A DNA stretch of 64,000 bases, taken from assembly GCF_019977395.1 (NCBI RefSeq), contig NZ_AP024660.1, forward strand, positions 3,906,001 through 3,970,000. The letters run 5' to 3'. Both the position numbers and the translations under genes were made by a program. The notes beneath the pieces were generated by a model. That model did no database searches. It was not told the origin of the DNA and saw only the letters and a program-made list of their open reading frames with translations. Shown one piece after another: positions 34,915 through 44,249 of this stretch. Each line of letters opens with the position of its first letter. Within the stretch, counting starts at the first letter, position 1. The stretch is from Arthrobacter sp. NicSoilC5 (GTDB lineage Bacteria; Actinomycetota; Actinomycetes; Actinomycetales; Micrococcaceae).

Positions 34915-35985
34915 ATGCTGTTTTCCCCACTCACCCTCGGCGAACTTGAACTTCCCAACCGCCTGGTGATGGCACCCCTCACCCGCCTCCGCGCAGGTGA
35001 GAAAGGCATCCCCGGACCGCTCCTGGCCGAGCACTACCGCCAGCGCGCCTCCCTGGGCCTGATCGTCAGCGAGGGCACGTACCCCACCCCGGCCGGCCAG
35101 GCCTACCCGGGCCAGCCCGGTATCGTCACCGAAGAACAGGTTGCCGGGTGGAAGACGGTTACCGAAGCCGTCCACGCCGAAGGCGGACGCATGTTCGCAC
35201 AGATCATGCATGGCGGCCGCGTTTCCCACTCCGACATCACCGGTGGGCTGCCTATCGTCGCTCCCAGCGCCGTAGCCATCGACGGCGTGGTCCGGACACC
35301 GGCCGGCAAGCAGCCGTACCCCGTGCCGCACGCCCTCACCACGGACGAACTCCCCATGGTCATCCAGGAATTCGTCAACGCTTCGCTGAACGCCATCGAG
35401 GCAGGGTTCGACGGCGTGGAACTGCACGCGGCCAACGGCTACCTCCTGCACGAGTTCCTGGCGCCGAACTCCAACGTCCGGACGGACAGCTACGGCGGTT
35501 CACCGGAAAACCGCGCCCGCTTCGTCATCGAAACCATCAACGCCGTGGTGGCAGCCCTTGGCGCGAACCGCGTGGGTGTGCGCATTTCCCCCGAGCACAA
35601 CGTGCAGGGCATCGCCGAGACGGACGCAGCGGACGTTCGGGCCACCTACGAGGTCCTCGTGGACAGCATCGCACCGCTCAACCTGGCATACCTGAGCATC
35701 CTGCACCACGAGCCCACCGGCGAACTTGTCCAGGACCTTCGTGCACGCTTCGGCGGAACCTTCCTGGTGAACACCGGCTTCGGCGTGATCACCACGCGCG
35801 AAGAAGCCGTGAACCTGGTGGCGGAAGGCCACGCAGACGCCGTTGTGGTGGGACGCCCCGCCATCGCCAACCCGGACCTTGCCCGGCGCTGGAAGGAAAG
35901 CCTCCCGCTCAACGAGCCCGACGCCTCCACGTTCTACGCGGAGGGCGCCACCGGTTACACGGATTACCCTCTGTACCAGGGCTAA
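34915..35985 (+). CDS. Old Yellow Enzyme-family alkene reductase
   Basis: A 356-aa FMN-dependent NAD(P)H:flavin oxidoreductase reducing activated C=C bonds, class I/NemA-like. The start has SPLTLGELELPNRLVMAPLT; His-x-x-Asn for substrate binding lies in ELHAANGYLLHEFLAPNSN, followed by RTDSYGGSPENRARF; the C-terminal FMN phosphate site is DAVVVGRPAIANPDL. ATG 34915 follows GAAAGGA; the frame is open from 34855 but without support. Monocistronic, closed by an 18-bp hairpin. Confidence 0.92.
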   Translation: MLFSPLTLGELELPNRLVMAPLTRLRAGEKGIPGPLLAEHYRQRASLGLIVSEGTYPTPAGQAYPGQPGIVTEEQVAGWKTVTEAVHAEGGRMFAQIMHGGRVSHSDITGGLPIVAPSAVAIDGVVRTPAGKQPYPVPHALTTDELPMVIQEFVNASLNAIEAGFDGVELHAANGYLLHEFLAPNSNVRTDSYGGSPENRARFVIETINAVVAALGANRVGVRISPEHNVQGIAETDAADVRATYEVLVDSIAPLNLAYLSILHHEPTGELVQDLRARFGGTFLVNTGFGVITTREEAVNLVAEGHADAVVVGRPAIANPDLARRWKESLPLNEPDASTFYAEGATGYTDYPLYQG

Positions 35986-36015
35986 GCGGCGGCCCACCGG
36001 CCAACCCGGATGAAA

Positions 36016-36054
36016 CAACGACGGCGGCACCCATCATGGGTGCCGCCGTCGTTG
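36016..36054. terminator. Perfect 18-bp hairpin after alkene reductase
   Basis: Arms at 36016-36033 and 36037-36054 are exact reverse complements with loop TCA. It lies between convergent genes. From 36055 to 36219 I see no gene. Confidence 0.75.
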
Positions 36055-36219
36055 GCTGTCAGGGGTGCTGGTCCCGGACAGCGGCGCCGGAGGCCATCCG
36101 ACGACCCCCGGCTGAAGACTTGTGTGGCCCGCCGGACTCCACTGGAAGCCGGCGGTGATCAGATGCTACTCCATCGAATGGACTCTTACCAGAGCCAGTT
36201 TTGCCACCTGGGAAGTTAG

Positions 36220-36516
36220 CTACAGAACGGCCTCGCGGCCTGTGCCTTCCTTCATCAGCAGGCGCCCATCCTCGATCGAAACCAGCACGCTCTTGGGTTT
36301 CCCGCTGACCTTGGTAATGGCTTTCAACCCCCGATTCGTGACCTCAACTCCCACCTGTGCGCCCTTTGCCGGCAACTCCACGGACACCTCGGATGCAATG
36401 CCGAGCAGCGGATTGGTCGAGATTCCCAGGTCCCGCCGCACCTCCTTGCCGTTGACGGTCACGGTGACGTTAGCCTCATCGAATCCCTCCTGAAACACCA
36501 CAAGCAGTTCCCGCAT
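36220..36516 (-). CDS. Hypothetical protein, about 98 aa
   Basis: A 98-aa beta-rich protein. The ATG at 36516 is preceded by GAGGAAGAGG and is preferred to the upstream one at 36561. The sequence alternates hydrophobic and polar residues (ANVTVTVNGKEVRRDLGIST, EVSVELPAKGAQVGVEVTN, PKSVLVSIEDGRLLM), suggesting a small beta-sandwich. No family recognised, no signal peptide. Divergent from tex. Confidence 0.65.
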   Translation of the reverse strand: MRELLVVFQEGFDEANVTVTVNGKEVRRDLGISTNPLLGIASEVSVELPAKGAQVGVEVTNRGLKAITKVSGKPKSVLVSIEDGRLLMKEGTGREAVL

Positions 36517-36667
36517 GATGGCCTCTTCCTCGAGCATGGGCGCCAGTAACGGCATGTCCACTACAGCACTTTGCCGGGCCCAGCGGAATACCCTCCCGTC
36601 CCCTGCTGAATCCCCAACCGCACGGCGCCCGGTGGAGCCCTGCAGCGCGGTAAGGCAAGATGTTCTG

Positions 36668-39100
36668 GTGACTCAACTGCCTGCACCTTCCGCTGTCTCC
36701 GCCCACTCCCGCGCATCGGAGGACGATGCGATCTTCGCCCAGATCGCTGACGAATTGGCGGTCAGGGCCTGGCAGGTAAAGGCCGCGGTTGGATTGCTCG
36801 ACGGCGGGGCAACGGTTCCGTTCATCGCCCGGTACCGCAAGGAAGTCACTGGTACGCTGGACGACACCCAGCTCCGTGACCTCGACGAACGCCTGCGCTA
36901 CCTCCGCGAACTGGCAGACCGCCGTCGCGCAGTCCTCGAAGCGGTCGAGGCGCAGGGCCAGTTGACGCCTGAACTGCGCAAGGCGATCCTGGCCGCGGAC
37001 ACCAAATCGCGGCTCGAAGACATCTACCTCCCGTTCAAGTCCAAGCGCCGGACCAAGGCCCAGATTGCCCGGGAGGCCGGGCTGGAGCCGCTCGCAGCTG
37101 CGCTGCTGAAGCGGCCGGACCTGGACCCCGAACACGAGGCGGGGAAGTACCTCAACAGTGACCACGCCATCGGTGACCCCGCCGCCGCGCTCGCCGGTGC
37201 CCGGGCCATCCTTGTGGAGCGCGTGGCGCAGGACCCTGACCTCGCCGCAAACCTCCGGGACAGGATGTGGACGCAGGGCCGGATGGTTTCCCGCGTCAAA
37301 AAGGGCAAGGAAGCCGAAGGCCAGAAGTTCGCCGATTACTTCGAGTTCGCGCAGGCACCGGACCGGATGCCGTCCCACCGTGTGCTCGCGCTGTTCCGCG
37401 GGGAGAAGGACGGCGTCCTTGAGCTGGACCTCGCCGAAGCCGACCCATCGGACGACGCCGCCCTCACCGCCGCCCGCGCCCGCTACGAGTCCGCAGTTGC
37501 CAGGTTCCTCGGGGTCGCCGACCGTGGCCGTCCCGCCGACGCATGGCTGATGCAGACAGCCCAGGTGGCCTGGCGTTCACGCGTGCTGGCACGGCTCACT
37601 TCCGACCTCCGCGCCAGGTTGTTCGCCGCAGCGGAGGACGAAGCGGTCCGGGTGTTCGCCGCCAACCTCAGGGACGTCCTGCTGGCCGCCCCCGCCGGAA
37701 ACCGTGCCACGCTGGGCCTCGACCCGGGACTGCGGACCGGGGTGAAAGTCGCCGTAGTGGACGGCACCGGGAAGGTGGTGGCCACCGATACCGTCTACCC
37801 GCACGCCCCGGCGCGGAAATGGGACGAAGCGCTGGCCACCTTGGTGCGTTTGGCGCGGCAGCACGCCGTCGAACTTGTGGCCATCGGCAACGGGACCGCC
37901 TCACGCGAAACGGACAAACTCGCTGCCGAACTGATCAAGCTGCTTCCCGAGGTAGACCGGAAACCCCAGAAAATCGTGGTGTCCGAGGCCGGCGCGTCGG
38001 TCTATTCCGCCTCCGCGCTCGCCGCCGCTGAACTGCCGGGAATGGACGTTTCGCTTCGCGGTGCCGTGTCCATTGCCCGGCGCCTGCAGGATCCCCTCGC
38101 CGAACTAGTCAAGATCGATCCCAAGTCCATCGGTGTAGGCCAGTACCAGCATGATGTGACCGCGTCGAAACTGGACCGGAGCCTGGACGCGGTGGTGGAG
38201 GACTGCGTGAACGCCGTCGGTGTTGACGTCAACACTGCCTCGCCTGCGCTGCTGAGCCGGGTTGCCGGCGTCGGGCCCCTGCTGAGCGAAAACATCGTGG
38301 CGTACCGGAACGAGCACGGACCCTTCAACAAGCGGGCCGACCTCAAGAAAGTGCCGCGGTTGGGCGCCAAGGCGTTCGAGCAGTGCGCAGGATTCCTCCG
38401 GATCACCGGCGGGGCCGAGCCGCTGGACGCATCAAGCGTGCACCCGGAGTCCTACGCCGTGGCGAGGAAGATCCTCGTGGCCGCCGGTTCCGCCCCGGCT
38501 TCCTCCCTGGACCCGCAGAAGTTCGTCGACGGCACGTTCGGCCTGCCCACCGTCAAGGACATCCTCGCTGAACTGGACAAACCCGGGCGTGACCCCCGGC
38601 CCGCCTTTGCCGCCGCCACGTTCTCGGAAGGCGTCGAGAAGATCTCGGACCTGGTGCCGGGCATGATCCTCGAAGGAACGGTAACCAACGTCGCGGCCTT
38701 TGGGGCGTTCGTGGATGTTGGAGTCCACCAGGACGGCCTGGTCCACGTTTCCGCCCTGTCCAACCGCTTTGTGTCCGATCCGCGCGAGGTGGTGAAGTCC
38801 GGCCAGGTGGTCCGGGTGAAGGTACTGGAGGCTGACCCGGAGCGGAAGCGGATTTCGCTCACGTTAAGGCTCGACGACGAACCCGCCGGCGGCGGCGCAA
38901 GTTCAGGCCGGCGCGATTCAGGGTCCGGTCGGCGCGATTCCGGGAGCCGAAAGACCGAGCGTGCCGGGCGTCCGGACCGCCAACAGCAGGGGAAGCAGGG
39001 ATCGGGCACGTCCGGTGGGAGTGTCAGGTCCAGCCCCGCACCCCAACCTGTCAACACGGCCATGGCCGAGGCACTTCGGAAGGCCGGCCTGGGCAAGTAG
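36668..39100 (+). CDS. tex: RNA-binding transcription accessory protein Tex
   Basis: An 810-aa Tex protein. Order: N-terminal helical domain (~20-200; VPFIARYRKEVTGTLDDTQL), YqgF/RNase H-like domain (~325-460; LGLDPGLRTGVKVAVVDGTG), helix-hairpin-helix repeats (~500-570; DVNTASPALLSRVAGVGPLL) and S1 RNA-binding domain (~650-725; GMILEGTVTNVAAFGAFVDV). A basic, repetitive tail follows (GRRDSGSGRRDSGSRKTER). The frame opens upstream, but GTG 36668 matches the family N-terminus. Tex binds nucleic acids and affects transcription and stress tolerance. Confidence 0.93.
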   Translation: MTQLPAPSAVSAHSRASEDDAIFAQIADELAVRAWQVKAAVGLLDGGATVPFIARYRKEVTGTLDDTQLRDLDERLRYLRELADRRRAVLEAVEAQGQLTPELRKAILAADTKSRLEDIYLPFKSKRRTKAQIAREAGLEPLAAALLKRPDLDPEHEAGKYLNSDHAIGDPAAALAGARAILVERVAQDPDLAANLRDRMWTQGRMVSRVKKGKEAEGQKFADYFEFAQAPDRMPSHRVLALFRGEKDGVLELDLAEADPSDDAALTAARARYESAVARFLGVADRGRPADAWLMQTAQVAWRSRVLARLTSDLRARLFAAAEDEAVRVFAANLRDVLLAAPAGNRATLGLDPGLRTGVKVAVVDGTGKVVATDTVYPHAPARKWDEALATLVRLARQHAVELVAIGNGTASRETDKLAAELIKLLPEVDRKPQKIVVSEAGASVYSASALAAAELPGMDVSLRGAVSIARRLQDPLAELVKIDPKSIGVGQYQHDVTASKLDRSLDAVVEDCVNAVGVDVNTASPALLSRVAGVGPLLSENIVAYRNEHGPFNKRADLKKVPRLGAKAFEQCAGFLRITGGAEPLDASSVHPESYAVARKILVAAGSAPASSLDPQKFVDGTFGLPTVKDILAELDKPGRDPRPAFAAATFSEGVEKISDLVPGMILEGTVTNVAAFGAFVDVGVHQDGLVHVSALSNRFVSDPREVVKSGQVVRVKVLEADPERKRISLTLRLDDEPAGGGASSGRRDSGSGRRDSGSRKTERAGRPDRQQQGKQGSGTSGGSVRSSPAPQPVNTAMAEALRKAGLGK

Positions 39101-39146
39101 CCCACCGGGTCTTTTGGCGGTGATAGCTTTTCTGCAAGGGTGGGGT

Positions 39147-39482
39147 ATGACCTATTTCCTGGAGTACACCGTTCCCGTTGCCCCCGGCGATGCCGAGTTC
39201 GAGTTCCCCAACGATGAGATCAACCCCGGCACCACGGTTCCGCTGACCCAGACGGACGCCGACGTGGTGCACACGCCGGTTCTCCCAGCCCGCACCGGAA
39301 TCGTCGGCGCAACCGTGCCCGAGGCGAAGCTCGAGGCCGAACAGCTGATTACCCACAGCCGCGCGTCGGAAGCATCCCTGTACTTCGATCCCTCCGACTC
39401 CCTCCAGGCGGGCGTGGGTACCTTGGTGAGCACGTTCAGCGAAGGCCGGGGCTGGCAGGACGTCCAGGACGCGGGTCTTTAG
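39147..39482 (+). CDS. Hypothetical protein, about 111 aa
   Basis: An acidic 111-aa protein starting MTYFLEYTVPVAPGDAEFEF, with GGGT before the ATG at 39147. No signal peptide or membrane segment; composition suggests a soluble all-beta or mixed fold. No family recognised. It overlaps the convergent DUF2071 gene by 4 bp. The frame is open upstream within tex but the new ATG fits better. Confidence 0.65.
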   Translation: MTYFLEYTVPVAPGDAEFEFPNDEINPGTTVPLTQTDADVVHTPVLPARTGIVGATVPEAKLEAEQLITHSRASEASLYFDPSDSLQAGVGTLVSTFSEGRGWQDVQDAGL

Positions 39483-40288
39483 CCGGCACGCTCCAGGGTG
39501 CGCGGCCTGCCGAACCTTGTCCGGACTCCCGGGGAGTAAAGGACAGACTCTGGCGGACCGCTCACACTGACCCCGGCGGCTCCTACCAACCCATCACTGA
39601 GCTGGTGGACCTCAGCGCCGAAGAGCGGCCACTCGTGGTGCGTGTTCGGCACGTAGATGGTTCTGCCGTAGAAGCGGCCATGCATGCCGTACCTGGCGGT
39701 CAGGAAGATGGATAAAGGGTCGGCTGCCGCGGCGTGCAGCTTGGGAATGACCCCAAAGTTGCTGCGGGCGGCAGTGGCGCCCAGCCGGCGTACGGAGTAA
39801 CCAACGGCAGATCCAGTCTGGCCGCCCGGTGTTCCGGCCGCGCCGGTGGCGTGCTGCCATCCACCGCCGTACCCCGGAAAGGGAGGCCATTGCCGGATGC
39901 GCGACCACACGTAGGGAATCCCGGCAGCGCGGGTCGCCAGGACAACGGGCAGCCGGTCTGCATCCAGGCTCAGGAACACCACTCCGCGGGTGCCGTCCGG
40001 CTCGCGGGAGTAAAGCCGGACGTTCACCTCGTTGAAGCTCCCCAGATACGGGATGCCGGGGCCTCGCCCAAGCGCTGCCTGCTCCATGCGAAAGCCGATC
40101 AGGCCAACCCAGGAACTGCCGTCGAACACATCGGGTTGAACCCCGTCCGGCGTGAACGCCGCGGCAGTGGCCTCCGGAATGCGCCAGTGAAGGAAGACGG
40201 CATCAAGCCACCGCTGGTCGGAAAGTACCGGCCTTGGAAGTGCCGGCGGCCGCGGCCACACTCCCGCGGCATACTGGTTACCGGTCAA
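39479..40288 (-). CDS. DUF2071-family protein
   Basis: A 269-aa YqjF-like protein. The N-terminal SDQRWLDAVFLHWRIPEATA, then DGSSWVGLIGFRMEQA and YLGSFNEVNVRLYSREPDG follow the DUF2071 pattern. Function is unknown; the fold is acetoacetate-decarboxylase-like in related proteins. It lies 61 bp downstream of the ICL/PEPM-type gene in the same direction, which may or may not be one unit. Confidence 0.8.
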   Translation of the reverse strand: MTGNQYAAGVWPRPPALPRPVLSDQRWLDAVFLHWRIPEATAAAFTPDGVQPDVFDGSSWVGLIGFRMEQAALGRGPGIPYLGSFNEVNVRLYSREPDGTRGVVFLSLDADRLPVVLATRAAGIPYVWSRIRQWPPFPGYGGGWQHATGAAGTPGGQTGSAVGYSVRRLGATAARSNFGVIPKLHAAAADPLSIFLTARYGMHGRFYGRTIYVPNTHHEWPLFGAEVHQLSDGLVGAAGVSVSGPPESVLYSPGVRTRFGRPRTLERAG

Positions 40289-40349
40289 GGTCCTCCCACT
40301 CCTTCGCTCGGTTTAGGTGACGAAGCTTCCGGTTTCCGCCCCGCAGCTC

Positions 40350-41129
40350 TCAGTTCAGCGGGCGTGTGTCTTCGGGAAGCTCGCCACCGGCGAGAAGCTT
40401 CGCAGCGGTGTCAGCCAGGGCAGTCAGCGCCACCCTCTGGGTCCAGGGACCATACGAAATACGGGCCACGCCCAGTTCCTGCAGCGTCGCCGGCGGCAGG
40501 GACCCGGGCACATTGATGACCGAGACCTTGTTCCAGCCGATGCCTTCCACCAGGGCAGTAACCGTGGGCTCGTCCAAAAGGCCGGGGACGAAGACTGTGG
40601 TGGCGCCGACGTCCAGGAAGGCCTTGCCGCGCGCGATGGCATCCGCAAGAACGTCTTCGGGGTCCCGGTCCTTGCCCTTGAGGAAGGCGTCGGTCCGCGC
40701 GTTCAGGACGAAGTCGATTCCCTCTGCAGCGCCGGCATGCACAACGGCTGCCATCTGGTTCACCGCGTCCTCGAGCGGGCGCATCTGGTCCTCGATATTG
40801 GCACCAACGATTCCGACTCCGATGGCCTTGCGGGTTGTCTCCCCAGGGTTCCCGTAGCCGGACTCAAGGTCAGCGCTGACCGGCAGGTGGGTAGCAGCCG
40901 CGATGCGGCCCACAAAGCTGACCATCTCGTCGACGGGAATGTTCTCGCCGTCCTCGTAGCCCAGCGTCGCGGCGATCGAGTGACTTGCCGTTGCCAGGGC
41001 AGTGGTGCCCGGGATGTCCGTGATGACTTTGGCCGTGATGGCATCCCAGACGTTGACCACCTGGAGGATCTCAGGGGCCTGGTGGAGGTGGAGAAGTTCG
41101 GAGGCTTTTGCGCTGCTGTTTTCGGTCAT
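40350..41129 (-). CDS. Isocitrate lyase/PEP mutase-family protein
   Basis: A 259-aa protein of the ICL/PEPM superfamily (TIM barrel, Mg2+-dependent C-C or P-C bond chemistry). Motifs: VVNVWDAITAKV near the start, PVSADLESGYGNPGETTRKA with metal ligands, GANIEDQ and DFVLNARTDAFL. The catalytic-loop region lacks the KKCG of true isocitrate lyase, so it is a short lyase or mutase of unassigned substrate (oxaloacetate hydrolase, carboxyvinyl-phosphonate or methylisocitrate-type have all been seen). Confidence 0.85.
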   Translation of the reverse strand: MTENSSAKASELLHLHQAPEILQVVNVWDAITAKVITDIPGTTALATASHSIAATLGYEDGENIPVDEMVSFVGRIAAATHLPVSADLESGYGNPGETTRKAIGVGIVGANIEDQMRPLEDAVNQMAAVVHAGAAEGIDFVLNARTDAFLKGKDRDPEDVLADAIARGKAFLDVGATTVFVPGLLDEPTVTALVEGIGWNKVSVINVPGSLPPATLQELGVARISYGPWTQRVALTALADTAAKLLAGGELPEDTRPLN

Positions 41130-41138
41130 GGGTGAAGC

Positions 41139-42845
41139 CTAACGGACTGTCTTTGGACACTCTTCGCGTGGTGGGTGGGGTGGCGGGGGTGGTTTGAAGT
41201 AGCGGTTTTGCTGGGGTGTTTGGGTGGGGTCGATGTGGGGTGGGGGAATGAAGGCTGGAGTGCCGGGGGTGGTGGTGATGGTCCATTGTTCTTTGTGGAC
41301 GAGGTGGTGGTGGTGGCTGCAGAGCAGGACTCCGTTGTTGGTGGTGGTGGGCCCGCCGCGTGACCAATAGGTGATGTGGTGGGCTTCGCACCAGGGTGCG
41401 GGGATGGTGCAGTTGGGGAAGGCACAGCCTTGGTCGCGGGTGGTCAGGGCGGTGCGTTGGGCGGGGGTGAAGAGACGGGTTTTGCGGCCGAGGTCGAGGA
41501 TTTCGCCGGTGGCGCCCAGGAGGGCGGGGATGATGTCGGCGTCGCAGGCGATTTTGCGGAGCGTGGCGGCGGGGACGGGTCCGGTGAAGGCGAAGGTCCC
41601 GGTCCCTGTTTCCGCGCTGTGGCCTTTTCCTGTGGGTGTGGCGGGGTTGGTGGGGAAGAGGTCTTGGTAGTTGATGGTGGCGATGATGTGGGGTCGGTTG
41701 CCGCCGGTTGTGGGCAGGGTGTTGGTGGTGAGGGCTGTTTTTGCGGCGGTGATGAGGCCGTCGAGTTGTTTTTGGGCGCGGGTGCGCCGGTCCAGGTCAA
41801 TCCCGCCGGGTTGGCATCCTGCCGCCTTGTCCCCGGCGGTGCGGGGGTTGGTGGCGGTGTTCATGACGGTGAGGAGGTGTTCGTATTGGTCGGTGGTGGC
41901 GAAAATCTCGAGGTGATGGAGGCCGTGGCGGGGCTTGCGGATGAAGGCGCCCTGGGTGTGGCGGAGGGCTTCTTCGGCGGGTTCGGTGCCGTCGGCGTCG
42001 ATGGTGTCGGTCCAGCGTTGGGCGAGGCGGGTCAGGAAGTCAGGGTCGGTGGTGGTGGCTGTTGTGGTGAGGTGGTGTTCGATCGCGTCCAGGGTCTCGG
42101 CGGTGGTGTGGTGCTGGAGCCGGTCGAGGGTTGCCGTGATGATGGCCGCAGCATGCGAGGACACGGCAGGTCCGTACCCCGGGGACGTGATCCCGGTGTC
42201 GGAGTCGGTGTCGGTGGCCCCTGTGGTGGTGGGGGTGATTGCGGCGGCGAGATGGGGCCGGGCTGGTGGGAGTGGTTCGCCGGTGAGGCTGGTGGCCGGG
42301 AGGACCTGGTGGGCGAGGGTGAGGCGGCGGCGGGCTTCCCTGATGGGGATGTGCAGGCGCAGGCGGAGGAACTCCGCAGTGTTCCGGCACCCGTCATCGG
42401 CCGGTGACGTCACGACCGGGTGGCCGGGGCCGGCGGCCAGGCTGGGCCAGTTCCCGGCGGTCTCAGCCATGGCGGCGGACCGGGCGGCACGGGTCCTTGC
42501 TGCTGTGTTGGCATAGCTGATGGTCTGGGTGCGGGTCCGGTCCACCGCCCCGGCGCCCAGGAGCTGCAGGTACTCCACGCTCCGGGCGAGGTCCTCGGCG
42601 CGGGCGGCGAACTCGGCGGCCTCGAGATAAGAGGCAGACGCCAGCACATCCGGGGCGGCCACGGCAACGGCCGCGATCCGGACCGCCAACCCAGCCAGGA
42701 GGTCCTGGTGGCCAGGACCTGTGGCCCGCTGCTGTGAAGCCTCCCCTGGGACCGCATGAAGGTGGGCCGGGCGCGGCAGCCAGCTGCCGGCGTCGTACGC
42801 TTTCCCGCCGTACGCCGCACCAAGATGCTCCCCAATGGCCTCCAT
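41139..42845 (-). CDS. DUF222 protein with C-terminal HNH endonuclease domain
   Basis: A 568-aa protein: DUF222 region over the first ~350 residues and an HNH nuclease motif near the C-terminus (CAFPNCTIPAPWCEAHHITYW ... CSHHHHLVHKEQW, shown here in parts under 22 residues). Proteins of this kind are abundant in Actinobacteria and related to the REP13E12 family of mycobacteria. Role is unknown, possibly mobile or defence. The ATG at 42845 was preferred to a TTG at 42887. Base use is odd: long Thr-Pro-rich stretches, giving strong G runs on the plus strand. Confidence 0.85.
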   Translation of the reverse strand: MEAIGEHLGAAYGGKAYDAGSWLPRPAHLHAVPGEASQQRATGPGHQDLLAGLAVRIAAVAVAAPDVLASASYLEAAEFAARAEDLARSVEYLQLLGAGAVDRTRTQTISYANTAARTRAARSAAMAETAGNWPSLAAGPGHPVVTSPADDGCRNTAEFLRLRLHIPIREARRRLTLAHQVLPATSLTGEPLPPARPHLAAAITPTTTGATDTDSDTGITSPGYGPAVSSHAAAIITATLDRLQHHTTAETLDAIEHHLTTTATTTDPDFLTRLAQRWTDTIDADGTEPAEEALRHTQGAFIRKPRHGLHHLEIFATTDQYEHLLTVMNTATNPRTAGDKAAGCQPGGIDLDRRTRAQKQLDGLITAAKTALTTNTLPTTGGNRPHIIATINYQDLFPTNPATPTGKGHSAETGTGTFAFTGPVPAATLRKIACDADIIPALLGATGEILDLGRKTRLFTPAQRTALTTRDQGCAFPNCTIPAPWCEAHHITYWSRGGPTTTNNGVLLCSHHHHLVHKEQWTITTTPGTPAFIPPPHIDPTQTPQQNRYFKPPPPPHPPREECPKTVR

Positions 42846-42920
42846 AACCACACTCTGCCAGCCACCACTGACAACGAAGAGACCCAAAGACCCCTATGTG
42901 GAAAACGTGGGCGGCGGGCC

Positions 42921-43316
42921 TCAGCCCGCGGGGGCGGTTGACCCGGCACGGGCCGCTGAGGGTTCTTTCTGCCACGGCCAGCGCCCGGTGATTTCCAGCT
43001 CCAGGGAAAAGCTAAGGAACGTCCTGATCAGCACGATGATGGCCAGCACCCCGACGCTGGCGAACGTAGGCGTGACGGCAACGGTGCGGATGATGTCGGC
43101 AGCGACGAGCAGTTCCAGCCCCAGCAGAATGGATCTGCCCAGCAACTGCCGGTAGGAGCGGTAGAAACTCAGCTTTTCAGCACCTGGCGGAAGAAGCCGG
43201 GGCTGATGGCCACGGATCGCCAGCGGGAGGGAGACCACCGCGCCGATCACCATCACAGCAACTCCGGCGAAGTCGACCAGCTGCCCAACCGTCTCAATAA
43301 TCTGCCGGAATTCCAT
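42921..43316 (-). CDS. DUF1622-family membrane protein
   Basis: A 131-aa protein with three membrane segments (LVDFAGVAVMVIGAVVSLPL, ILLGLELLVAADIIRTVAV, VLAIIVLIRTFLSF) and ELEITGRWPW at the C-terminal side. That is the DUF1622 pattern. Function unknown. The frame opens upstream to 43385, but ATG 43316 fits the family length. Downstream of the SDR gene in the same direction. Confidence 0.82.
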   Translation of the reverse strand: MEFRQIIETVGQLVDFAGVAVMVIGAVVSLPLAIRGHQPRLLPPGAEKLSFYRSYRQLLGRSILLGLELLVAADIIRTVAVTPTFASVGVLAIIVLIRTFLSFSLELEITGRWPWQKEPSAARAGSTAPAG

Positions 43317-43385
43317 GCCCTGCCTCAACTCAGGCCAAGGCCCGCTGGGCGGGCCGTGGCAGTGGTCAGGGGACGGCGGACGCAC

Positions 43386-44246
43386 TCACGGATGGCGGAC
43401 GCCGTTCCCCGCTATAACGTCCTTGTACCCTTCCCGGAATGTCGGAAACGAGAAGGAAAATCCCGCGCTGCGGAGGAGACCGTTACGGCAGCGCTTGTTG
43501 CCCCCGCGGGCAGGTCCTGCGTCACCCACCTTGGGCTCAGGCAAACCAAGTTCAGCTGCCAGGAATCGCAACACCGAGCCGAGGTCGGCCGGCTCATTGT
43601 CCACGCCGATGTATACGGGGCCCGGTACAGCTGCCATCCCGGCAAGGTGCACGATGGCAGCCGCGGCGTCGTCGCGATGGATCCGGTTGGTGTAGCGCAC
43701 GTCTTCAGGGATCACGGCAGAGCCCGTCTTCACCTGGTCAATCAGGCGCGTCCGGCCCGGCCCGTAGATGCCTCCCAGCCTGAGTGAGACGCCGGCCGTG
43801 CGGGTCCCCGAGAGCCTGGCTTGCAGAAGCCCCTCGGCTTCCAACAACACCCGGCCGGAAAACCCGCCCGGCTCCGCGGTGGTGGACTCATCCACCCAGC
43901 CCCCACCCGCGTCCCCGTATACGGCAGTGGAGGACACAAAGATGATCCGCTCCGGCGACACCTGGTCACGCTCCAGGGCATCAAGGACATTTTCCACCCC
44001 GCGTACATACGCAGCGCGGTATGCCTCCTCGGTAGGAGAGTCAGCAGCAACAGCGATGACGACGGCGGTGGTGTCCGCGGGGACGGGCGGCAGGTCTTTT
44101 GATCCCAAGTCAGCCGCGGCACCTTCGATGGCCGCCGGCAGCTTGGCGGGGGAGCGGCGCCAGCCCACAACCCGGTGGCCCAGGGCAGCAAACCGCAGGC
44201 CCGCCTCGGTGCCCAGGTCCCCACACCCCGCCAACAGAACCGTCAT
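43386..44246 (-). CDS. NAD(P)-dependent epimerase/dehydratase (YeeZ-like extended SDR)
   Basis: A 286-aa Rossmann protein. The nucleotide-binding GCGDLGTEAGLRFAALGHRV begins at residue 7, the active Ser and Tyr region is FVSSTAVYGD, and RLGGIYGPGRTRL follows. It resembles YeeZ-type epimerases acting on unknown sugar nucleotides. Its start lies 3 bp after the MSMEG_6728-family gene stop, so the two are co-transcribed. Confidence 0.88.
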   Translation of the reverse strand: MTVLLAGCGDLGTEAGLRFAALGHRVVGWRRSPAKLPAAIEGAAADLGSKDLPPVPADTTAVVIAVAADSPTEEAYRAAYVRGVENVLDALERDQVSPERIIFVSSTAVYGDAGGGWVDESTTAEPGGFSGRVLLEAEGLLQARLSGTRTAGVSLRLGGIYGPGRTRLIDQVKTGSAVIPEDVRYTNRIHRDDAAAAIVHLAGMAAVPGPVYIGVDNEPADLGSVLRFLAAELGLPEPKVGDAGPARGGNKRCRNGLLRSAGFSFSFPTFREGYKDVIAGNGVRHP

Positions 44247-44249
44247 GGC

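Noticed and set aside
41139..42887. Insertion sequence or 13E12 mobile element
   Set aside because: No terminal inverted repeats, target duplication or transposase seen around the DUF222-HNH gene.
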